A stretch of DNA of 17,506 bases from JAPUIN01 sp041580375 (GCA_041580375.1 JBFGDZ010000068.1:1-17506), one strand, 5' to 3'. Positions 1 to 6,830 are shown, counted from the first letter of the stretch. The notes: a model not told the origin generated them from the sequence alone. Made by a program: numbers and translations.

Positions 1-68
1 AGGTGTGGATCTACAAGGGCGACCTGCTGCGCGAGCGCGGCCGGAGAGTCATCGGGGCCGGGGCCTGA
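1..68 (+). CDS. rpsC: 30S ribosomal protein S3, C-terminal end (partial)
   Basis: Only the last 21 codons are inside the window, read in the frame beginning at base 3 and ending in TGA at 66-68. The peptide begins VWIYKGD, which matches the conserved C-terminal segment of S3, and the position directly before rplP is where rpsC sits in the S10 operon. S3 binds the 30S head at the mRNA entry channel. Because only the tail is visible, nothing can be said of its KH domain. Identity rests on this short match plus gene order, which together are convincing. Confidence 0.85.
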   Translation, partial: VWIYKGDLLRERGRRVIGAGA

Positions 69-234
69 GGGACTCGAGAAAGGTGGGAGACTCGGCAATG
101 TTGCTGGACGTCGAAGCTCCCCGAATCATGGACGCAGAGCAGACAATGACGACTTTTTCGAAGCCAGAACGGCATAGCACCCGCGGCACGGGCGCCGCGC
201 CGTTGTCGCCTGGCACGAAGCAGGAGGTGCGCCC
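69..234 (+). other. Long rpsC-rplP intergenic segment with a possible leader ORF
   Basis: This 166-base gap is the largest in the window, at a junction that is usually only a few bases long. Bases 98-180 are about 53% G+C by hand count, clearly lower than the surrounding genes. An ORF of 47 codons starts with ATG at 98, has a purine-rich stretch (81-90) in front of it, and ends at 241, overlapping the rplP start. Its peptide is not recognised and its codon use is not typical of the neighbours. A small hairpin is possible at 182-199 (6-bp stem, 6-base loop). A -35/-10-like pair, TTGCTG at 101 and AATCAT at 124 with 17 bases between, is weak. A regulatory spacer is more likely than a gene. Confidence 0.4.
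222..228 (+). promoter_or_regulatory. Ribosome binding site of rplP
   Basis: AGGAGGT lies six bases before the GTG at 235. It fixes that GTG as the rplP start in preference to the in-frame ATG two codons later. Confidence 0.8.
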
Positions 235-645
235 GTGCTGATGCCCAAGAAGGTCAAGTATCGGAAGCAGCAGCGCGGCCGGCGACGCGGCAAGGCCTGG
301 CGCGGATCGACCGTCGCCTTCGGCGATTACGGCCTCAAGGTCATGGAGGCCGGCTGGATCACCGACCGGCAGATCGAGGCAGCTCGCGTGGCGATCACCC
401 GCTTCGTCAAGCGCGGGGGCAAGATCTGGGTGCGCATCTTCCCCGACAAGCCGGTCACGAAGAAACCGGCCGAGACCCGCATGGGGAAGGGGAAGGGCTC
501 GCCCGAGGGCTGGGTTGCCGTGGTGAAGCCGGGCCGGGTTCTGTACGAGATGGAGGGCGTCACACCCGAGATCGCCAGGGAGGCGCTCCGTCTCGCGGGC
601 AACAAGATCGGCCTGCGGACCGCCTTCGTCCGACGGGGGATATGA
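235..645 (+). CDS. rplP: 50S ribosomal protein L16
   Basis: L16 binds 23S rRNA near the central protuberance and helps organise the A-site side of the 50S subunit. The 136-residue product has the family's usual length and begins MLMPKKVKYRK, the standard L16 opening, followed by the Arg/Lys/Gly-rich N-terminal arm. The later segment GKGKGSPEGWVAVVKPG is the conserved L16 core loop. The start is GTG at 235, chosen because a strong Shine-Dalgarno precedes it and the encoded opening matches the family. The stop overlaps the start of rpmC by four bases (ATGA), suggesting coupled translation. No anomalies are seen in the protein itself. Confidence 0.98.
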   Translation: MLMPKKVKYRKQQRGRRRGKAWRGSTVAFGDYGLKVMEAGWITDRQIEAARVAITRFVKRGGKIWVRIFPDKPVTKKPAETRMGKGKGSPEGWVAVVKPGRVLYEMEGVTPEIAREALRLAGNKIGLRTAFVRRGI

Positions 646-887
646 CGATGCCCCAGGTGAAGGCCCGGCATCTGCGGGACAAGACGATCGACGAGCTGAG
701 GCAGCAGGAGAGCGTGCTGCGGGAGCAGATGTTCAAGCTGCGGTTCCAGAAGGCCACGGGACAGGCGGAGAGTCCGCAGAAGATCGCTCTCGTCCGCAAG
801 GAGCTGGCGCGCGTCCTCACCGTGATCACGGAGAAGACCGCCGACGCTCCCGAGGGAGGGGAATCCGGAGGAAAGGACGGCGCATGA
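642..887 (+). CDS. rpmC: 50S ribosomal protein L29
   Basis: L29 is a small two-helix protein at the polypeptide exit tunnel that helps form the docking surface for SRP and trigger factor. The 81-residue product contains the helical-hairpin pattern of the family, including KARHLRDKTIDEL in helix 1 and FKLRFQKATGQAESP at the turn, then a basic helix 2 (ALVRKELARVLTVI). A polar tail of about 16 residues rich in Glu/Gly follows and is longer than in E. coli L29 (63 residues). ATG at 642 overlaps the rplP stop; an alternative ATG two codons later at 648 cannot be excluded. Confidence 0.97.
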   Translation: MTMPQVKARHLRDKTIDELRQQESVLREQMFKLRFQKATGQAESPQKIALVRKELARVLTVITEKTADAPEGGESGGKDGA

Positions 888-1162
888 ACGAGACTCAGAC
901 TCCGACCACCCGGCGGCGCCAGGATCGGGTGGGAGTCGTCATCAGCAACAAGATGGACAAGACCGTCGTCGTCGAGGTGGCGCGGATGGTCGTGGGCCCG
1001 CTCTATCAGAAGTACGTCCGCCGCCGCAGCCGCTTCATGGCGCACGATGAGAAGAACGAGTGCCGCATCGGCGACACCGTACGGATTCTCGAAAGCCGCC
1101 CGTTGTCACGCAGGAAGCGGTGGAGGGTGGCCGCGGTCGTCCGGAAGAGCCCGGCGGATTAG
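884..1162 (+). CDS. rpsQ: 30S ribosomal protein S17
   Basis: S17 is an OB-fold primary binder of 16S rRNA in the 5' domain, important early in 30S assembly. The 92-residue product shows the characteristic strand pattern, with GVVISNKMDKTVVVEV in the first strands, then HDEKNECRIGDTVRI and the ESRPLSRRKRWRV segment near the C-terminus. All are family hallmarks. The first dozen residues (Thr/Arg-rich) are variable in this family. ATG at 884 overlaps the rpmC stop in an ATGA. It is the last gene of the classical S10 group, and an 84-base gap with hairpins follows. Confidence 0.98.
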   Translation: MNETQTPTTRRRQDRVGVVISNKMDKTVVVEVARMVVGPLYQKYVRRRSRFMAHDEKNECRIGDTVRILESRPLSRRKRWRVAAVVRKSPAD

Positions 1163-1170
1163 CCGCAAGG

Positions 1171-1196
1171 CCCGTCGCGCGCGTTCGCGCGGCGGG
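1171..1196 (+). other. Strong hairpin between rpsQ and rplN
   Basis: Bases 1171-1181 pair with 1186-1196 as an 11-bp stem containing one G-U wobble, closed by the loop CGTT. There is no U-run after it, so it is not a standard intrinsic terminator. It lies at the S10/spc boundary. Confidence 0.6.
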
Positions 1197-1208
1197 AGGG
1201 CGCAGGAG

Positions 1209-1227
1209 CGCGCGGCAGAGCCGCGTG
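1209..1227 (+). other. Second hairpin before rplN
   Basis: Bases 1209-1216 can pair with 1220-1227 (8 bp, one G-U wobble) around an AGA triloop. It ends about eight bases before the rplN Shine-Dalgarno (GAGGGA, 1235-1240), so it could affect ribosome access or simply be a GC-rich spacer. Confidence 0.45.
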
Positions 1228-1246
1228 GCGCGGTGAGGGACGAGAC

Positions 1247-1615
1247 ATGATTCAGATGCGGACTCTGCTCGAGGTCGCCGATAACTCCGGCGCCAAGCGG
1301 ATCTCCTGCATTCACACGCGCGGGCGCTCCGTGAACATCTACGCGCGCATCGGAGACGTGGTGACGGCGAACGTGAAGGAGGCGATTCCCGAAGGGACCG
1401 TGAAGAAGGGGCAGGTCGTGAAGGCCGTCATCGTCAGAATGAACAAGGCGCAGAAGCGCAAGGACGGGACGTACATCCGTTTCGATCAGAACGCCGCGGT
1501 CCTCATCAACGACGCCGGCGAGCCGATCGGGACGCGGATCTTCGGCCCCGTGGCGCGAGAGCTCCGGGAGCGGAACTTCATGAAGATCGTCTCCCTGGCG
1601 CCCGAGGTGATCTGA
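1247..1615 (+). CDS. rplN: 50S ribosomal protein L14
   Basis: L14 is a universally conserved beta-barrel protein at the 50S-30S interface that forms bridges to 16S rRNA and is the docking site of silencing factor RsfS. The product is 122 residues, exactly the family length. It carries the near-invariant blocks LEVADNSGAKRI, GDVVTANVKEAIP and the C-terminal RNFMKIVSLAPEVI. The ATG at 1247 is preceded by GAGGGA. It opens the classical spc group and is separated from rpsQ by a hairpin-containing gap, so an operon boundary or internal control point here is plausible. Confidence 0.99.
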   Translation: MIQMRTLLEVADNSGAKRISCIHTRGRSVNIYARIGDVVTANVKEAIPEGTVKKGQVVKAVIVRMNKAQKRKDGTYIRFDQNAAVLINDAGEPIGTRIFGPVARELRERNFMKIVSLAPEVI

Positions 1616-1617
1616 GA

Positions 1618-1965
1618 ATGCGCGAAGGCGGGACCATCGGGAAGATCCGGCTGCGCCGCAACGACAACGTCGTCGTCCTGTCGGGGAAGAACCGCGGAAA
1701 GACGGGTCGCATCCTCCGCGTCATACCGTCCGAGGGACGGGCGATCGTGGAGGGCGTGAATTTCGTGCGGAAGCACACGCGCCCGAACCCTCAGAAGAAC
1801 ATCAAGGGGGGTATCCTCGAGCGCGAGGGACCGATCGACTGCAGCAACCTGATGATCGTGTGCGGCGAATGCGGCCGCCCGACGCGGATCGGAAACAAGC
1901 GGTTGGATGACGGCCGGAAGATGAGGATCTGCAGGGCCTGCGGCGGCGCCCTCGAGAAGGGCTAG
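1618..1965 (+). CDS. rplX: 50S ribosomal protein L24, zinc-ribbon form
   Basis: L24 is an assembly initiator that binds the 5' domain of 23S rRNA near the exit tunnel. The 115-residue product starts with a KOW motif (residues about 12-38, including VLSGKNRGKTGRILRV) and continues with the conserved FVRKHTRPNPQ block (49-59). Its C-terminus holds four cysteines in two pairs, Cys82/Cys85 and Cys105/Cys108 (CGEC and CRAC), a zinc ribbon found in many but not all bacterial L24 proteins. The ATG lies two bases after the rplN stop, so coupling is likely. Confidence 0.98.
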   Translation: MREGGTIGKIRLRRNDNVVVLSGKNRGKTGRILRVIPSEGRAIVEGVNFVRKHTRPNPQKNIKGGILEREGPIDCSNLMIVCGECGRPTRIGNKRLDDGRKMRICRACGGALEKG

Positions 1966-1974
1966 AGGCGAGGC

Positions 1975-2562
1975 ATGGCGCGCGAAGGAACGGCCAGGGC
2001 GGCTTCAGCAGGACATCCGGTTCCCCGGATGCGGCAGACGTATCGCGACGAGGTTGTGCGCCAGATGATGGAGCGGTTCGGCTACAAGAACCCGATGGCC
2101 GTTCCGCGCCTGCACAAGATCGTCATCAACATGGGCGTCGGCGAGGCGAACCTGAACATCAAGATCCTGGATGCGGCGGCCGATCAGCTCACCGCCATCG
2201 CGGGGCAGAAGTCGGTGATCCGTCGGGCGCGCAAGTCGATCGCGAACTTCAAGATTCGCAAGGGGATGCCGATCGGCTGCATGGTGACGCTCCGCGGCGA
2301 TCGGATGTACGAGTTCTACGACCGCCTGATCTCCATCGCTCTGCCGCGCGTTCGCGATTTTCGCGGGCTGTCGACGCGATCGTTCGACGGGCGCGGCAAC
2401 TACACCCTGGGGATGAAGGACCAGCTCGTTTTCCTCGAGACGAATTACGCGAAGATCGACAAGGTGCGCGGCATGAACATCACGCTGGTCACGACGGCCG
2501 AGACGGACGAGGAGTGCCGGAACCTCCTCACCCTTCTCGGCATGCCTTTCCGGCGGGACTGA
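1975..2562 (+). CDS. rplE: 50S ribosomal protein L5
   Basis: L5 binds 5S rRNA and contacts the P-site tRNA at the central protuberance. The 195-residue product shows the family core: KIVINMGVGEA, a basic stretch RRARKSIANFKIRKGMPIG, then RDFRGLSTRSFDGRGNYT and the C-terminal NITLVTTAETDEECRNLL. It is about 15 residues longer than E. coli L5 because of an N-terminal Ala/Arg/Gly stretch before the usual RQTYRDEV. A later in-frame ATG at 2029 would remove this extension. The ATG at 1975 is preferred because GAGGCGAGG lies just before it and the gap to rplX is then only nine bases. Confidence 0.97.
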   Translation: MAREGTARAASAGHPVPRMRQTYRDEVVRQMMERFGYKNPMAVPRLHKIVINMGVGEANLNIKILDAAADQLTAIAGQKSVIRRARKSIANFKIRKGMPIGCMVTLRGDRMYEFYDRLISIALPRVRDFRGLSTRSFDGRGNYTLGMKDQLVFLETNYAKIDKVRGMNITLVTTAETDEECRNLLTLLGMPFRRD

Positions 2563-2571
2563 GGGGATCAC

Positions 2572-2757
2572 ATGGCAACGAAGGCGTGGATCGCGGCGAT
2601 GAACAAAAAGCACAAATTTACGACCCGTCACCGCAATCGATGCCGGCGCTGTGGACGGCCGCGCGGCTACTTGAGGAAGTTCGAGATGTGCCGCATCTGC
2701 TTCCGCAATCTCGCTCTGCAGGGCTCGGTGCCGGGAGTCATCAAGTCGAGCTGGTGA
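2572..2757 (+). CDS. rpsN: 30S ribosomal protein S14, type Z (zinc-binding)
   Basis: S14 joins the 30S head late in assembly, next to S10 and S19. The 61-residue length and the four cysteines Cys24, Cys27, Cys40 and Cys43 (CRRCGRP and CRICFR) identify the short zinc-binding form, as opposed to the roughly 100-residue cysteine-free form of E. coli. The end GSVPGVIKSSW is the family C-terminus. The ATG at 2572 is nine bases after the rplE stop, with GAGGGG in front. No zinc-independent paralogue lies in the window. Confidence 0.98.
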   Translation: MATKAWIAAMNKKHKFTTRHRNRCRRCGRPRGYLRKFEMCRICFRNLALQGSVPGVIKSSW

Positions 2758-2794
2758 GAGCTCCGGAGCGGTCGAACAGGGGGACGACGAGGAC

Positions 2795-3187
2795 ATGAAC
2801 GATCCGATCGCAGACATGCTCACACGGATCCGCAACGCGGTCATAGCGGGGCACCGGCGTGTGGATATTCCCGTATCGAAAATGAAACTGGCGATGGCGG
2901 AGATCCTGAAGCGTGAAGGCTATGTGTCCGACGTCGAAACCGTGCAGAAGGGAAAGTTTCCGGCGATCCGCGTCACGCTGCGGTACGACGATGAGGGACG
3001 ATCGTTCATCTCGGGCCTGGCGATGGTCAGCCGTCCGGGTAAGCGGGTGTACGCCGGTCACGACGGCATCCCGAGTGTCCTGGGCGGCATCGGCCTGAGC
3101 ATCGTCTCGACGTCGCGCGGACTGATGAGCGGTCGCGAGGCGCGCACGGCCGGCGTTGGCGGCGAGATCGTCTGCAACGTGTGGTGA
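2795..3187 (+). CDS. rpsH: 30S ribosomal protein S8
   Basis: S8 binds the central domain of 16S rRNA; in E. coli it also represses the spc operon by binding its own mRNA. The 130-residue product opens MNDPIADMLTRIRNA and closes with STSRGLMSGREA and GGEIVCNVW, all diagnostic. Length equals the family norm. A 37-base gap separates it from rpsN, with a GACGAGGAC purine stretch just before the ATG. Whether S8 autoregulates here is not visible: in E. coli the target lies around the rplX-rplE junction, which is only nine bases long here. Confidence 0.99.
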   Translation: MNDPIADMLTRIRNAVIAGHRRVDIPVSKMKLAMAEILKREGYVSDVETVQKGKFPAIRVTLRYDDEGRSFISGLAMVSRPGKRVYAGHDGIPSVLGGIGLSIVSTSRGLMSGREARTAGVGGEIVCNVW

Positions 3188-3197
3188 GGAGGTCTAG

Positions 3198-3743
3198 ATG
3201 TCGCGGGTGGGACGGAGTCCGATCACTGTGCCCGGCGGCGTGACCGTCAAGGTGGACGGCTCGCACGTCGTGGTGGAGAAGGGGAAGGTGGCGCTGAGGC
3301 AGCCGCTGCCCCGCGGGATCACCTGCGCCCTGGACAGTTCGACCGTCACCTTCGCCAGGGCCAACGACAGCCGGCGGCTCCGCTCGCTGCACGGGCTGAC
3401 GCGCGCCCTCGTGGCCAACGCGGTGAAGGGCGTGAGCCAGGGATTCACGCGGGAGCTCGAGATCGTGGGGATCGGATACCGGGCCCAGGTCGAGGGACAA
3501 TCGCTCCAGCTGGCGCTGGGGTTCTCCCATCCGGTGGAATTCCCGATCCCCGATGGGATCGCGATCAAGGTCGACAAGCAGACGAAGCTCTCCATCAGCG
3601 GGGCGGATCGTCAGCAGGTCGGACAGGTGGCCGCGGAGATCCGCGGGTTGAGGCCTCCGGAGCCGTACAAGGGCAAGGGCATCCGCTACGCCGGAGAGAC
3701 CATCCGGAAGAAGGCGGGCAAGACCGCGAAGGCGGGAGCCTAG
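3198..3743 (+). CDS. rplF: 50S ribosomal protein L6
   Basis: L6 lies near the sarcin-ricin loop and factor-binding site of the 50S subunit. The 181-residue product opens MSRVGRSPITVPGGVTV and ends with the conserved block PPEPYKGKGIRYAGE followed by a basic tail, all standard. Two repeated alpha/beta domains of about 80 residues each are expected from the family, and the central GFTRELEIVGIGYRAQ marks the start of the second. AGGAGG at 3187-3192 precedes the ATG by five bases and overlaps the end of the rpsH stop codon. Confidence 0.99.
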   Translation: MSRVGRSPITVPGGVTVKVDGSHVVVEKGKVALRQPLPRGITCALDSSTVTFARANDSRRLRSLHGLTRALVANAVKGVSQGFTRELEIVGIGYRAQVEGQSLQLALGFSHPVEFPIPDGIAIKVDKQTKLSISGADRQQVGQVAAEIRGLRPPEPYKGKGIRYAGETIRKKAGKTAKAGA

Positions 3744-3746
3744 GCG

Positions 3747-4112
3747 ATGGTGAACGAGCACGATCGGATCCGGTCCAGGGAAAAGCGCCACGCGAGGGTG
3801 CGCGCGCGGGTCCGCGGGAGCGCGGCGCGACCGCGACTGTGCGTCTTCCGGAGCGTCAAGCACATCTACGTCCAGGCGATCGATGATGTCTCGGGCGTGA
3901 CGCTGGCGAGCGCATCCAGCACGGATCTCGCCAAGAAGGGGCACAAGACGACGGGCAACGTGGAGGCCGCGAAGGCGATCGGGACGCAGATCGCCGAGCG
4001 CCTCAAGGAGAAGGGCATCGGCAGGATCGTATTCGACCGCGGCGGGTATCTGTATCACGGACGCGTGAAGGCCATCGCGGACGCGGCCCGAACCGCGGGC
4101 CTCGAGTTCTAA
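3747..4112 (+). CDS. rplR: 50S ribosomal protein L18
   Basis: L18 binds 5S rRNA together with L5 and helps attach it to the 50S subunit. The 121-residue product has a basic N-terminal arm (KRHARVRARVRG) and the core RPRLCVFRSVKHIYVQAIDD, then VEAAKAIGTQIAERLKEKGI and FDRGGYLYHGRVKAIADAAR; the last block is nearly invariant in bacterial L18. The ATG lies three bases after the rplF stop, consistent with coupled translation. No oddities. Confidence 0.98.
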   Translation: MVNEHDRIRSREKRHARVRARVRGSAARPRLCVFRSVKHIYVQAIDDVSGVTLASASSTDLAKKGHKTTGNVEAAKAIGTQIAERLKEKGIGRIVFDRGGYLYHGRVKAIADAARTAGLEF

Positions 4113-4138
4113 CGGCGCGGGGAGCGCAGAGGACGGGC

Positions 4139-4639
4139 GTGGGAAAGATCAAATCGGACATGCTGGAGCTGAAGGATCAGGTGGTCCACATCAACCGCGT
4201 GACGAAGGTCGTCAAGGGCGGCAAGAACTTCCGCTTCACCGCGCTCGTCGTCGTGGGCGATGGACGCGGCCACGTCGGGTTCGGCTGCGGCAAGGCGAAA
4301 GAGGTTCCGTCCGCGATCGCCAAGGGGGTCGACCGCGCGAAGAAGAACCTCATCCGCGTGCCGCTGAAGGGTACGACGATCCCCCATCCGGTGCTCGGCC
4401 TGTTCGGCGCGGGACAGGTCCTTCTGAAGCCGGCCTCGCCCGGAACCGGCGTCATCGCGGGAGGTCCCGTGCGCGCCGTGGTGGAGTCGGCCGGGATCCA
4501 GGATGTCCTGACGAAATCCCTCGGAACCACCAATCCCCACAACGTCGTGAAGGCGACGTTCGAGGGGCTGGCCAGGCTCAAGGATCCGCAGGTCGAGCTT
4601 CAGCGCCGTCGCGGAACCGCCGGGGCCGCCGATGCCTAG
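4139..4639 (+). CDS. rpsE: 30S ribosomal protein S5
   Basis: S5 sits at the 30S mRNA entry site and takes part in decoding fidelity and helicase activity. The 166-residue product has the N-terminal dsRNA-binding-like S5 domain (residues about 8-75, including HINRVTKVVKGGKNFRF and GHVGFGCGKAKEVPSAI) and the C-terminal domain with PASPGTGVIAGGPVRA and the GTTNPHNVVKATFEGL block. The start is GTG at 4139; the next in-frame ATG would cut into the conserved start of the domain. The gene overlaps rpmD by eight bases if the upstream rpmD start is used. Confidence 0.98.
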   Translation: MGKIKSDMLELKDQVVHINRVTKVVKGGKNFRFTALVVVGDGRGHVGFGCGKAKEVPSAIAKGVDRAKKNLIRVPLKGTTIPHPVLGLFGAGQVLLKPASPGTGVIAGGPVRAVVESAGIQDVLTKSLGTTNPHNVVKATFEGLARLKDPQVELQRRRGTAGAADA

Positions 4640-4958
4640 CACGCGCGGCAAACGCCCGGCGGGCAAAAGCGCCGGCGCGGCCTCACGGAGCCGGCGGGTT
4701 CGCTCCGTACCCCGCGCGCCGCGGGCCGGGAAGCCGGCGCCGGAGGCGGCCACCGGGACGGCCGCGCGCGAGCGCGGAGGGCCGATCGTGACCATCGAGC
4801 AGTACGGGAGCGGCATCGGCTGCATGTCGCGCCACAAGAGGATTCTGAAGGCCCTCGGCCTGCGCCATCCGCATCACCGGGTGCAGCGGCCCGACAACCC
4901 CGCCGTGCGCGGCATGGTGCAGGCGATCTCCCATCTCGCGCGGATCGTGGAGTCCTGA
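4632..4958 (+). CDS. rpmD: 50S ribosomal protein L30 (start uncertain; possible N-terminal extension)
   Basis: The C-terminal 56 residues are a clear L30: EQYGSGIGCMSRHKRIL, ALGLRHPHHRV and NPAVRGMVQAISHLARIV are family blocks. L30 is a small 50S protein near helices 38-40 of 23S rRNA. The frame is open upstream to ATG at 4632, which overlaps the rpsE stop and would add 52 Arg/Ala/Pro/Lys/Gly-rich residues, giving 108 in total. Alternatively, GTG at 4788 has GGAGGG (4776-4781) six bases before it and gives the usual L30 length. The extension resembles the low-complexity tails on S11 and L17 of this organism, so both starts remain possible; the gene identity is secure. Confidence 0.85.
   Translation: MPSTRGKRPAGKSAGAASRSRRVRSVPRAPRAGKPAPEAATGTAARERGGPIVTIEQYGSGIGCMSRHKRILKALGLRHPHHRVQRPDNPAVRGMVQAISHLARIVES
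4776..4790 (+). promoter_or_regulatory. Internal ribosome binding site and alternative GTG start of rpmD
   Basis: GGAGGG at 4776-4781, then six bases, then GTG at 4788. Translation from here would give a 56-residue L30 starting MTIEQYGSGIG, which matches the family's N-terminus. It is stronger than anything in front of the ATG at 4632. Confidence 0.6.
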
Positions 4959-4959
4959 C

Positions 4960-5442
4960 ATGGCGAGGAAACTGGATCTCTCGAATCTGACGCCGGCCCC
5001 GGGGGCCCGGCGCAAGCCGAAACGGATCGGTCGCGGCCCCGGATCGGGCCACGGAAAGACCGCCACGCGCGGGCACAAGGGCCAGCGATCGCGATCGGGG
5101 CGCAAGCAGTACATGGGATTCGAGGGCGGGCAGATGCCGCTGCATCGCCGCATCCCCAAACGCGGCTTCACGAACATCTTCCGCAAGGAATTCGCGATCG
5201 TGAACGTCGGCGACCTGGCATCGCTCGAGGGCGAGATCACTCCCGAGGTCCTCAAGCGTGAGGGGTTCATCCGGCGGATCAGGGACGGCGTCAAGGTACT
5301 CGGCTCGGGCGATCTCAAGAAAGCGATCGTGGTGAAGGCTCATCGGTTCAGCCGGTCGGCCATGGACAAGATCAGCCGGGCGGGCGGTCGGGCCGAGATC
5401 CTCGATCCCCGATCCGGCGAACGGAAACCCGAGACGGCATGA
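4960..5442 (+). CDS. rplO: 50S ribosomal protein L15
   Basis: L15 is a late-assembling 50S protein with a long unstructured N-terminal arm threading into 23S rRNA. The 160-residue product opens with LDLSNLTPAPGARRKPKRIG, then the Gly/Arg-rich GRGPGSGHGKTATRGHKGQ, and FEGGQMPLHRRIPKRGF, the best conserved part of the family. The C-terminal globular domain includes VLGSGDLKKAIVVKAHRFS. ATG at 4960 follows the rpmD stop by one base. Its stop overlaps the secY ATG by four bases. Confidence 0.98.
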   Translation: MARKLDLSNLTPAPGARRKPKRIGRGPGSGHGKTATRGHKGQRSRSGRKQYMGFEGGQMPLHRRIPKRGFTNIFRKEFAIVNVGDLASLEGEITPEVLKREGFIRRIRDGVKVLGSGDLKKAIVVKAHRFSRSAMDKISRAGGRAEILDPRSGERKPETA

Positions 5443-6827
5443 TCGACGCAATCAAGAACATCTTCAGCATCCAGGACCTGAGGAAGCGCGTCATTTTCAC
5501 CTTCCTCATGCTGGCGGTGTATCGTGTGGGCGGCCACATTCCCGTGCCGGGGATCAACTTCCATGCCCTGGAGGCCTTTTTCAGGCAGCAGGGCGGGGGC
5601 CTGCTGGGGTTCCTCGATCTGTTCTCCGGGGGGAATCTCAGGCGTCTCACGATCTTCGCTCTCGGCATCATGCCGTACATCTCGGCCTCCATCATTCTGC
5701 AGCTGCTGACGGTCGTCTGGCCGTATCTCGAGAAGCTGTCCAAGGAGGGGGAGGTCGGTCGAAAGAAGATCACGCAGTACACGCGCTACGGGACCGTGCT
5801 GCTGTCGGTCATTCAGTCGTTCGGGATCGCGGTCTGGCTGGAGAGCATGGGAGGAGGCGCCTCGGCGATCGTCACCACGCCGGGATGGGGGTTCCGTCTC
5901 ATGACCGTGCTGACGCTGACGACGGGCACGGCGTTCATCATGTGGATCGGCGAGCAGATCTCGGAGAGGGGCGTCGGGAACGGGATCTCGCTGATCATCT
6001 ACGCGGGGATCGTGGCCGGCCTGCCGTTCGCCGTGCAGACCCTCTATCAGGACGTCGTGACGGGCAACCTGAACATCCTGACGCTGCTCATCCTGCTGAT
6101 CATGATGGTCGGCGTCGTGGCGATCATCGTCTGGGTCGAAAGAGCGCAGAGACGGATCCCCGTTCAGTACGCGAAGCGCGTCGTCGGCCGGCGGATGTAC
6201 GGGGGGATGCAGACCCACATGCCGCTGCGACTGAACACGGGAGGCGTGATACCGGTCATCTTCGCGTCCTCGCTGCTGGCCTTTCCGCTGACGATCATGC
6301 AGTGGATGGGCGTGCAGAACAAGCCGGGATGGGACACGTTCTACCGGCAGCTTGACTACACGATGCCGCTCAACAATCTGCTCTACTTCGTAGCGATCAT
6401 CTTCTTCTGCTACTTCTACGTCTCGATCATCTTCAACCCGATGGACGTGGCGGACAACATGAAGAAATTCGGGGGATTCATTCCCGGCATACGGCCGGGC
6501 CGGCGCACGGCCGAGCATCTCGACAACATCCTCACGAGGCTGACGTTCGTGGGATCGATCTACCTGGGGCTGATCGCGCTGCTTCCGCAGGTGCTGATCA
6601 GCGGCCTGAATGTTCAGGCTCTGCCGTGGGTCGGGCCCACGTTCGACCGGGTGCTCCCCGGCTTCCTGACCCAGGGGCTGGGGCTCAAGTTCTTCTTCGG
6701 GGGCACGTCGCTGTTGATCGTCGTGGGCGTGGCCATGGACACCATCCAGCAGGTGGAGTCTCAGCTGATCATGCGGCACTATGACGGGTTCCTCAAGGGC
6801 GCGAGGGTCCGGGGCCGGCGCGGTTGA
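5439..6827 (+). CDS. secY: Protein translocase channel subunit SecY
   Basis: SecY forms the membrane channel through which the Sec system exports or inserts proteins, working with SecE, SecG and SecA. The 462-residue product shows about ten hydrophobic segments, the normal topology. Diagnostic blocks are VYRVGGHIPVPGIN (27-40), LGIMPYISASIILQLL (75-90) in TM2, GEQISERGVGNGISLII (171-187), LNTGGVIPVIFASSLL (265-280) and cytoplasmic loop C5 with GGFIPGIRPG (345-354). Arg352 aligns with the E. coli loop arginine (Arg357) needed for SecA-driven translocation. The start codon overlaps the rplO stop (ATGA). Length and motifs indicate an intact gene. Confidence 0.99.
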   Translation: MIDAIKNIFSIQDLRKRVIFTFLMLAVYRVGGHIPVPGINFHALEAFFRQQGGGLLGFLDLFSGGNLRRLTIFALGIMPYISASIILQLLTVVWPYLEKLSKEGEVGRKKITQYTRYGTVLLSVIQSFGIAVWLESMGGGASAIVTTPGWGFRLMTVLTLTTGTAFIMWIGEQISERGVGNGISLIIYAGIVAGLPFAVQTLYQDVVTGNLNILTLLILLIMMVGVVAIIVWVERAQRRIPVQYAKRVVGRRMYGGMQTHMPLRLNTGGVIPVIFASSLLAFPLTIMQWMGVQNKPGWDTFYRQLDYTMPLNNLLYFVAIIFFCYFYVSIIFNPMDVADNMKKFGGFIPGIRPGRRTAEHLDNILTRLTFVGSIYLGLIALLPQVLISGLNVQALPWVGPTFDRVLPGFLTQGLGLKFFFGGTSLLIVVGVAMDTIQQVESQLIMRHYDGFLKGARVRGRRG

Positions 6828-6830
6828 TCG

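Noticed and set aside
101..129. Sigma70-like promoter in the rpsC-rplP gap (TTGCTG, 17 bases, AATCAT)
   Set aside because: Only about three of six and four of six consensus matches; chance level in such a segment, so not called as a promoter.
1171..1196. rpsQ-rplN hairpin considered as an intrinsic terminator
   Set aside because: No run of T follows the stem; the next bases are AGGGCGC. Kept as a hairpin only.
3027..4058. A 343-codon minus-strand open frame opposite rpsH-rplF-rplR
   Set aside because: Low-information Arg/Leu/His-rich translation with no recognisable motif, entirely antisense to three conserved ribosomal genes.
5340..6779. A 479-codon minus-strand open frame opposite secY
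   Set aside because: His/Asp/Arg/Gln-rich composition typical of antisense shadow frames; secY on the + strand is intact and fully explains the region.
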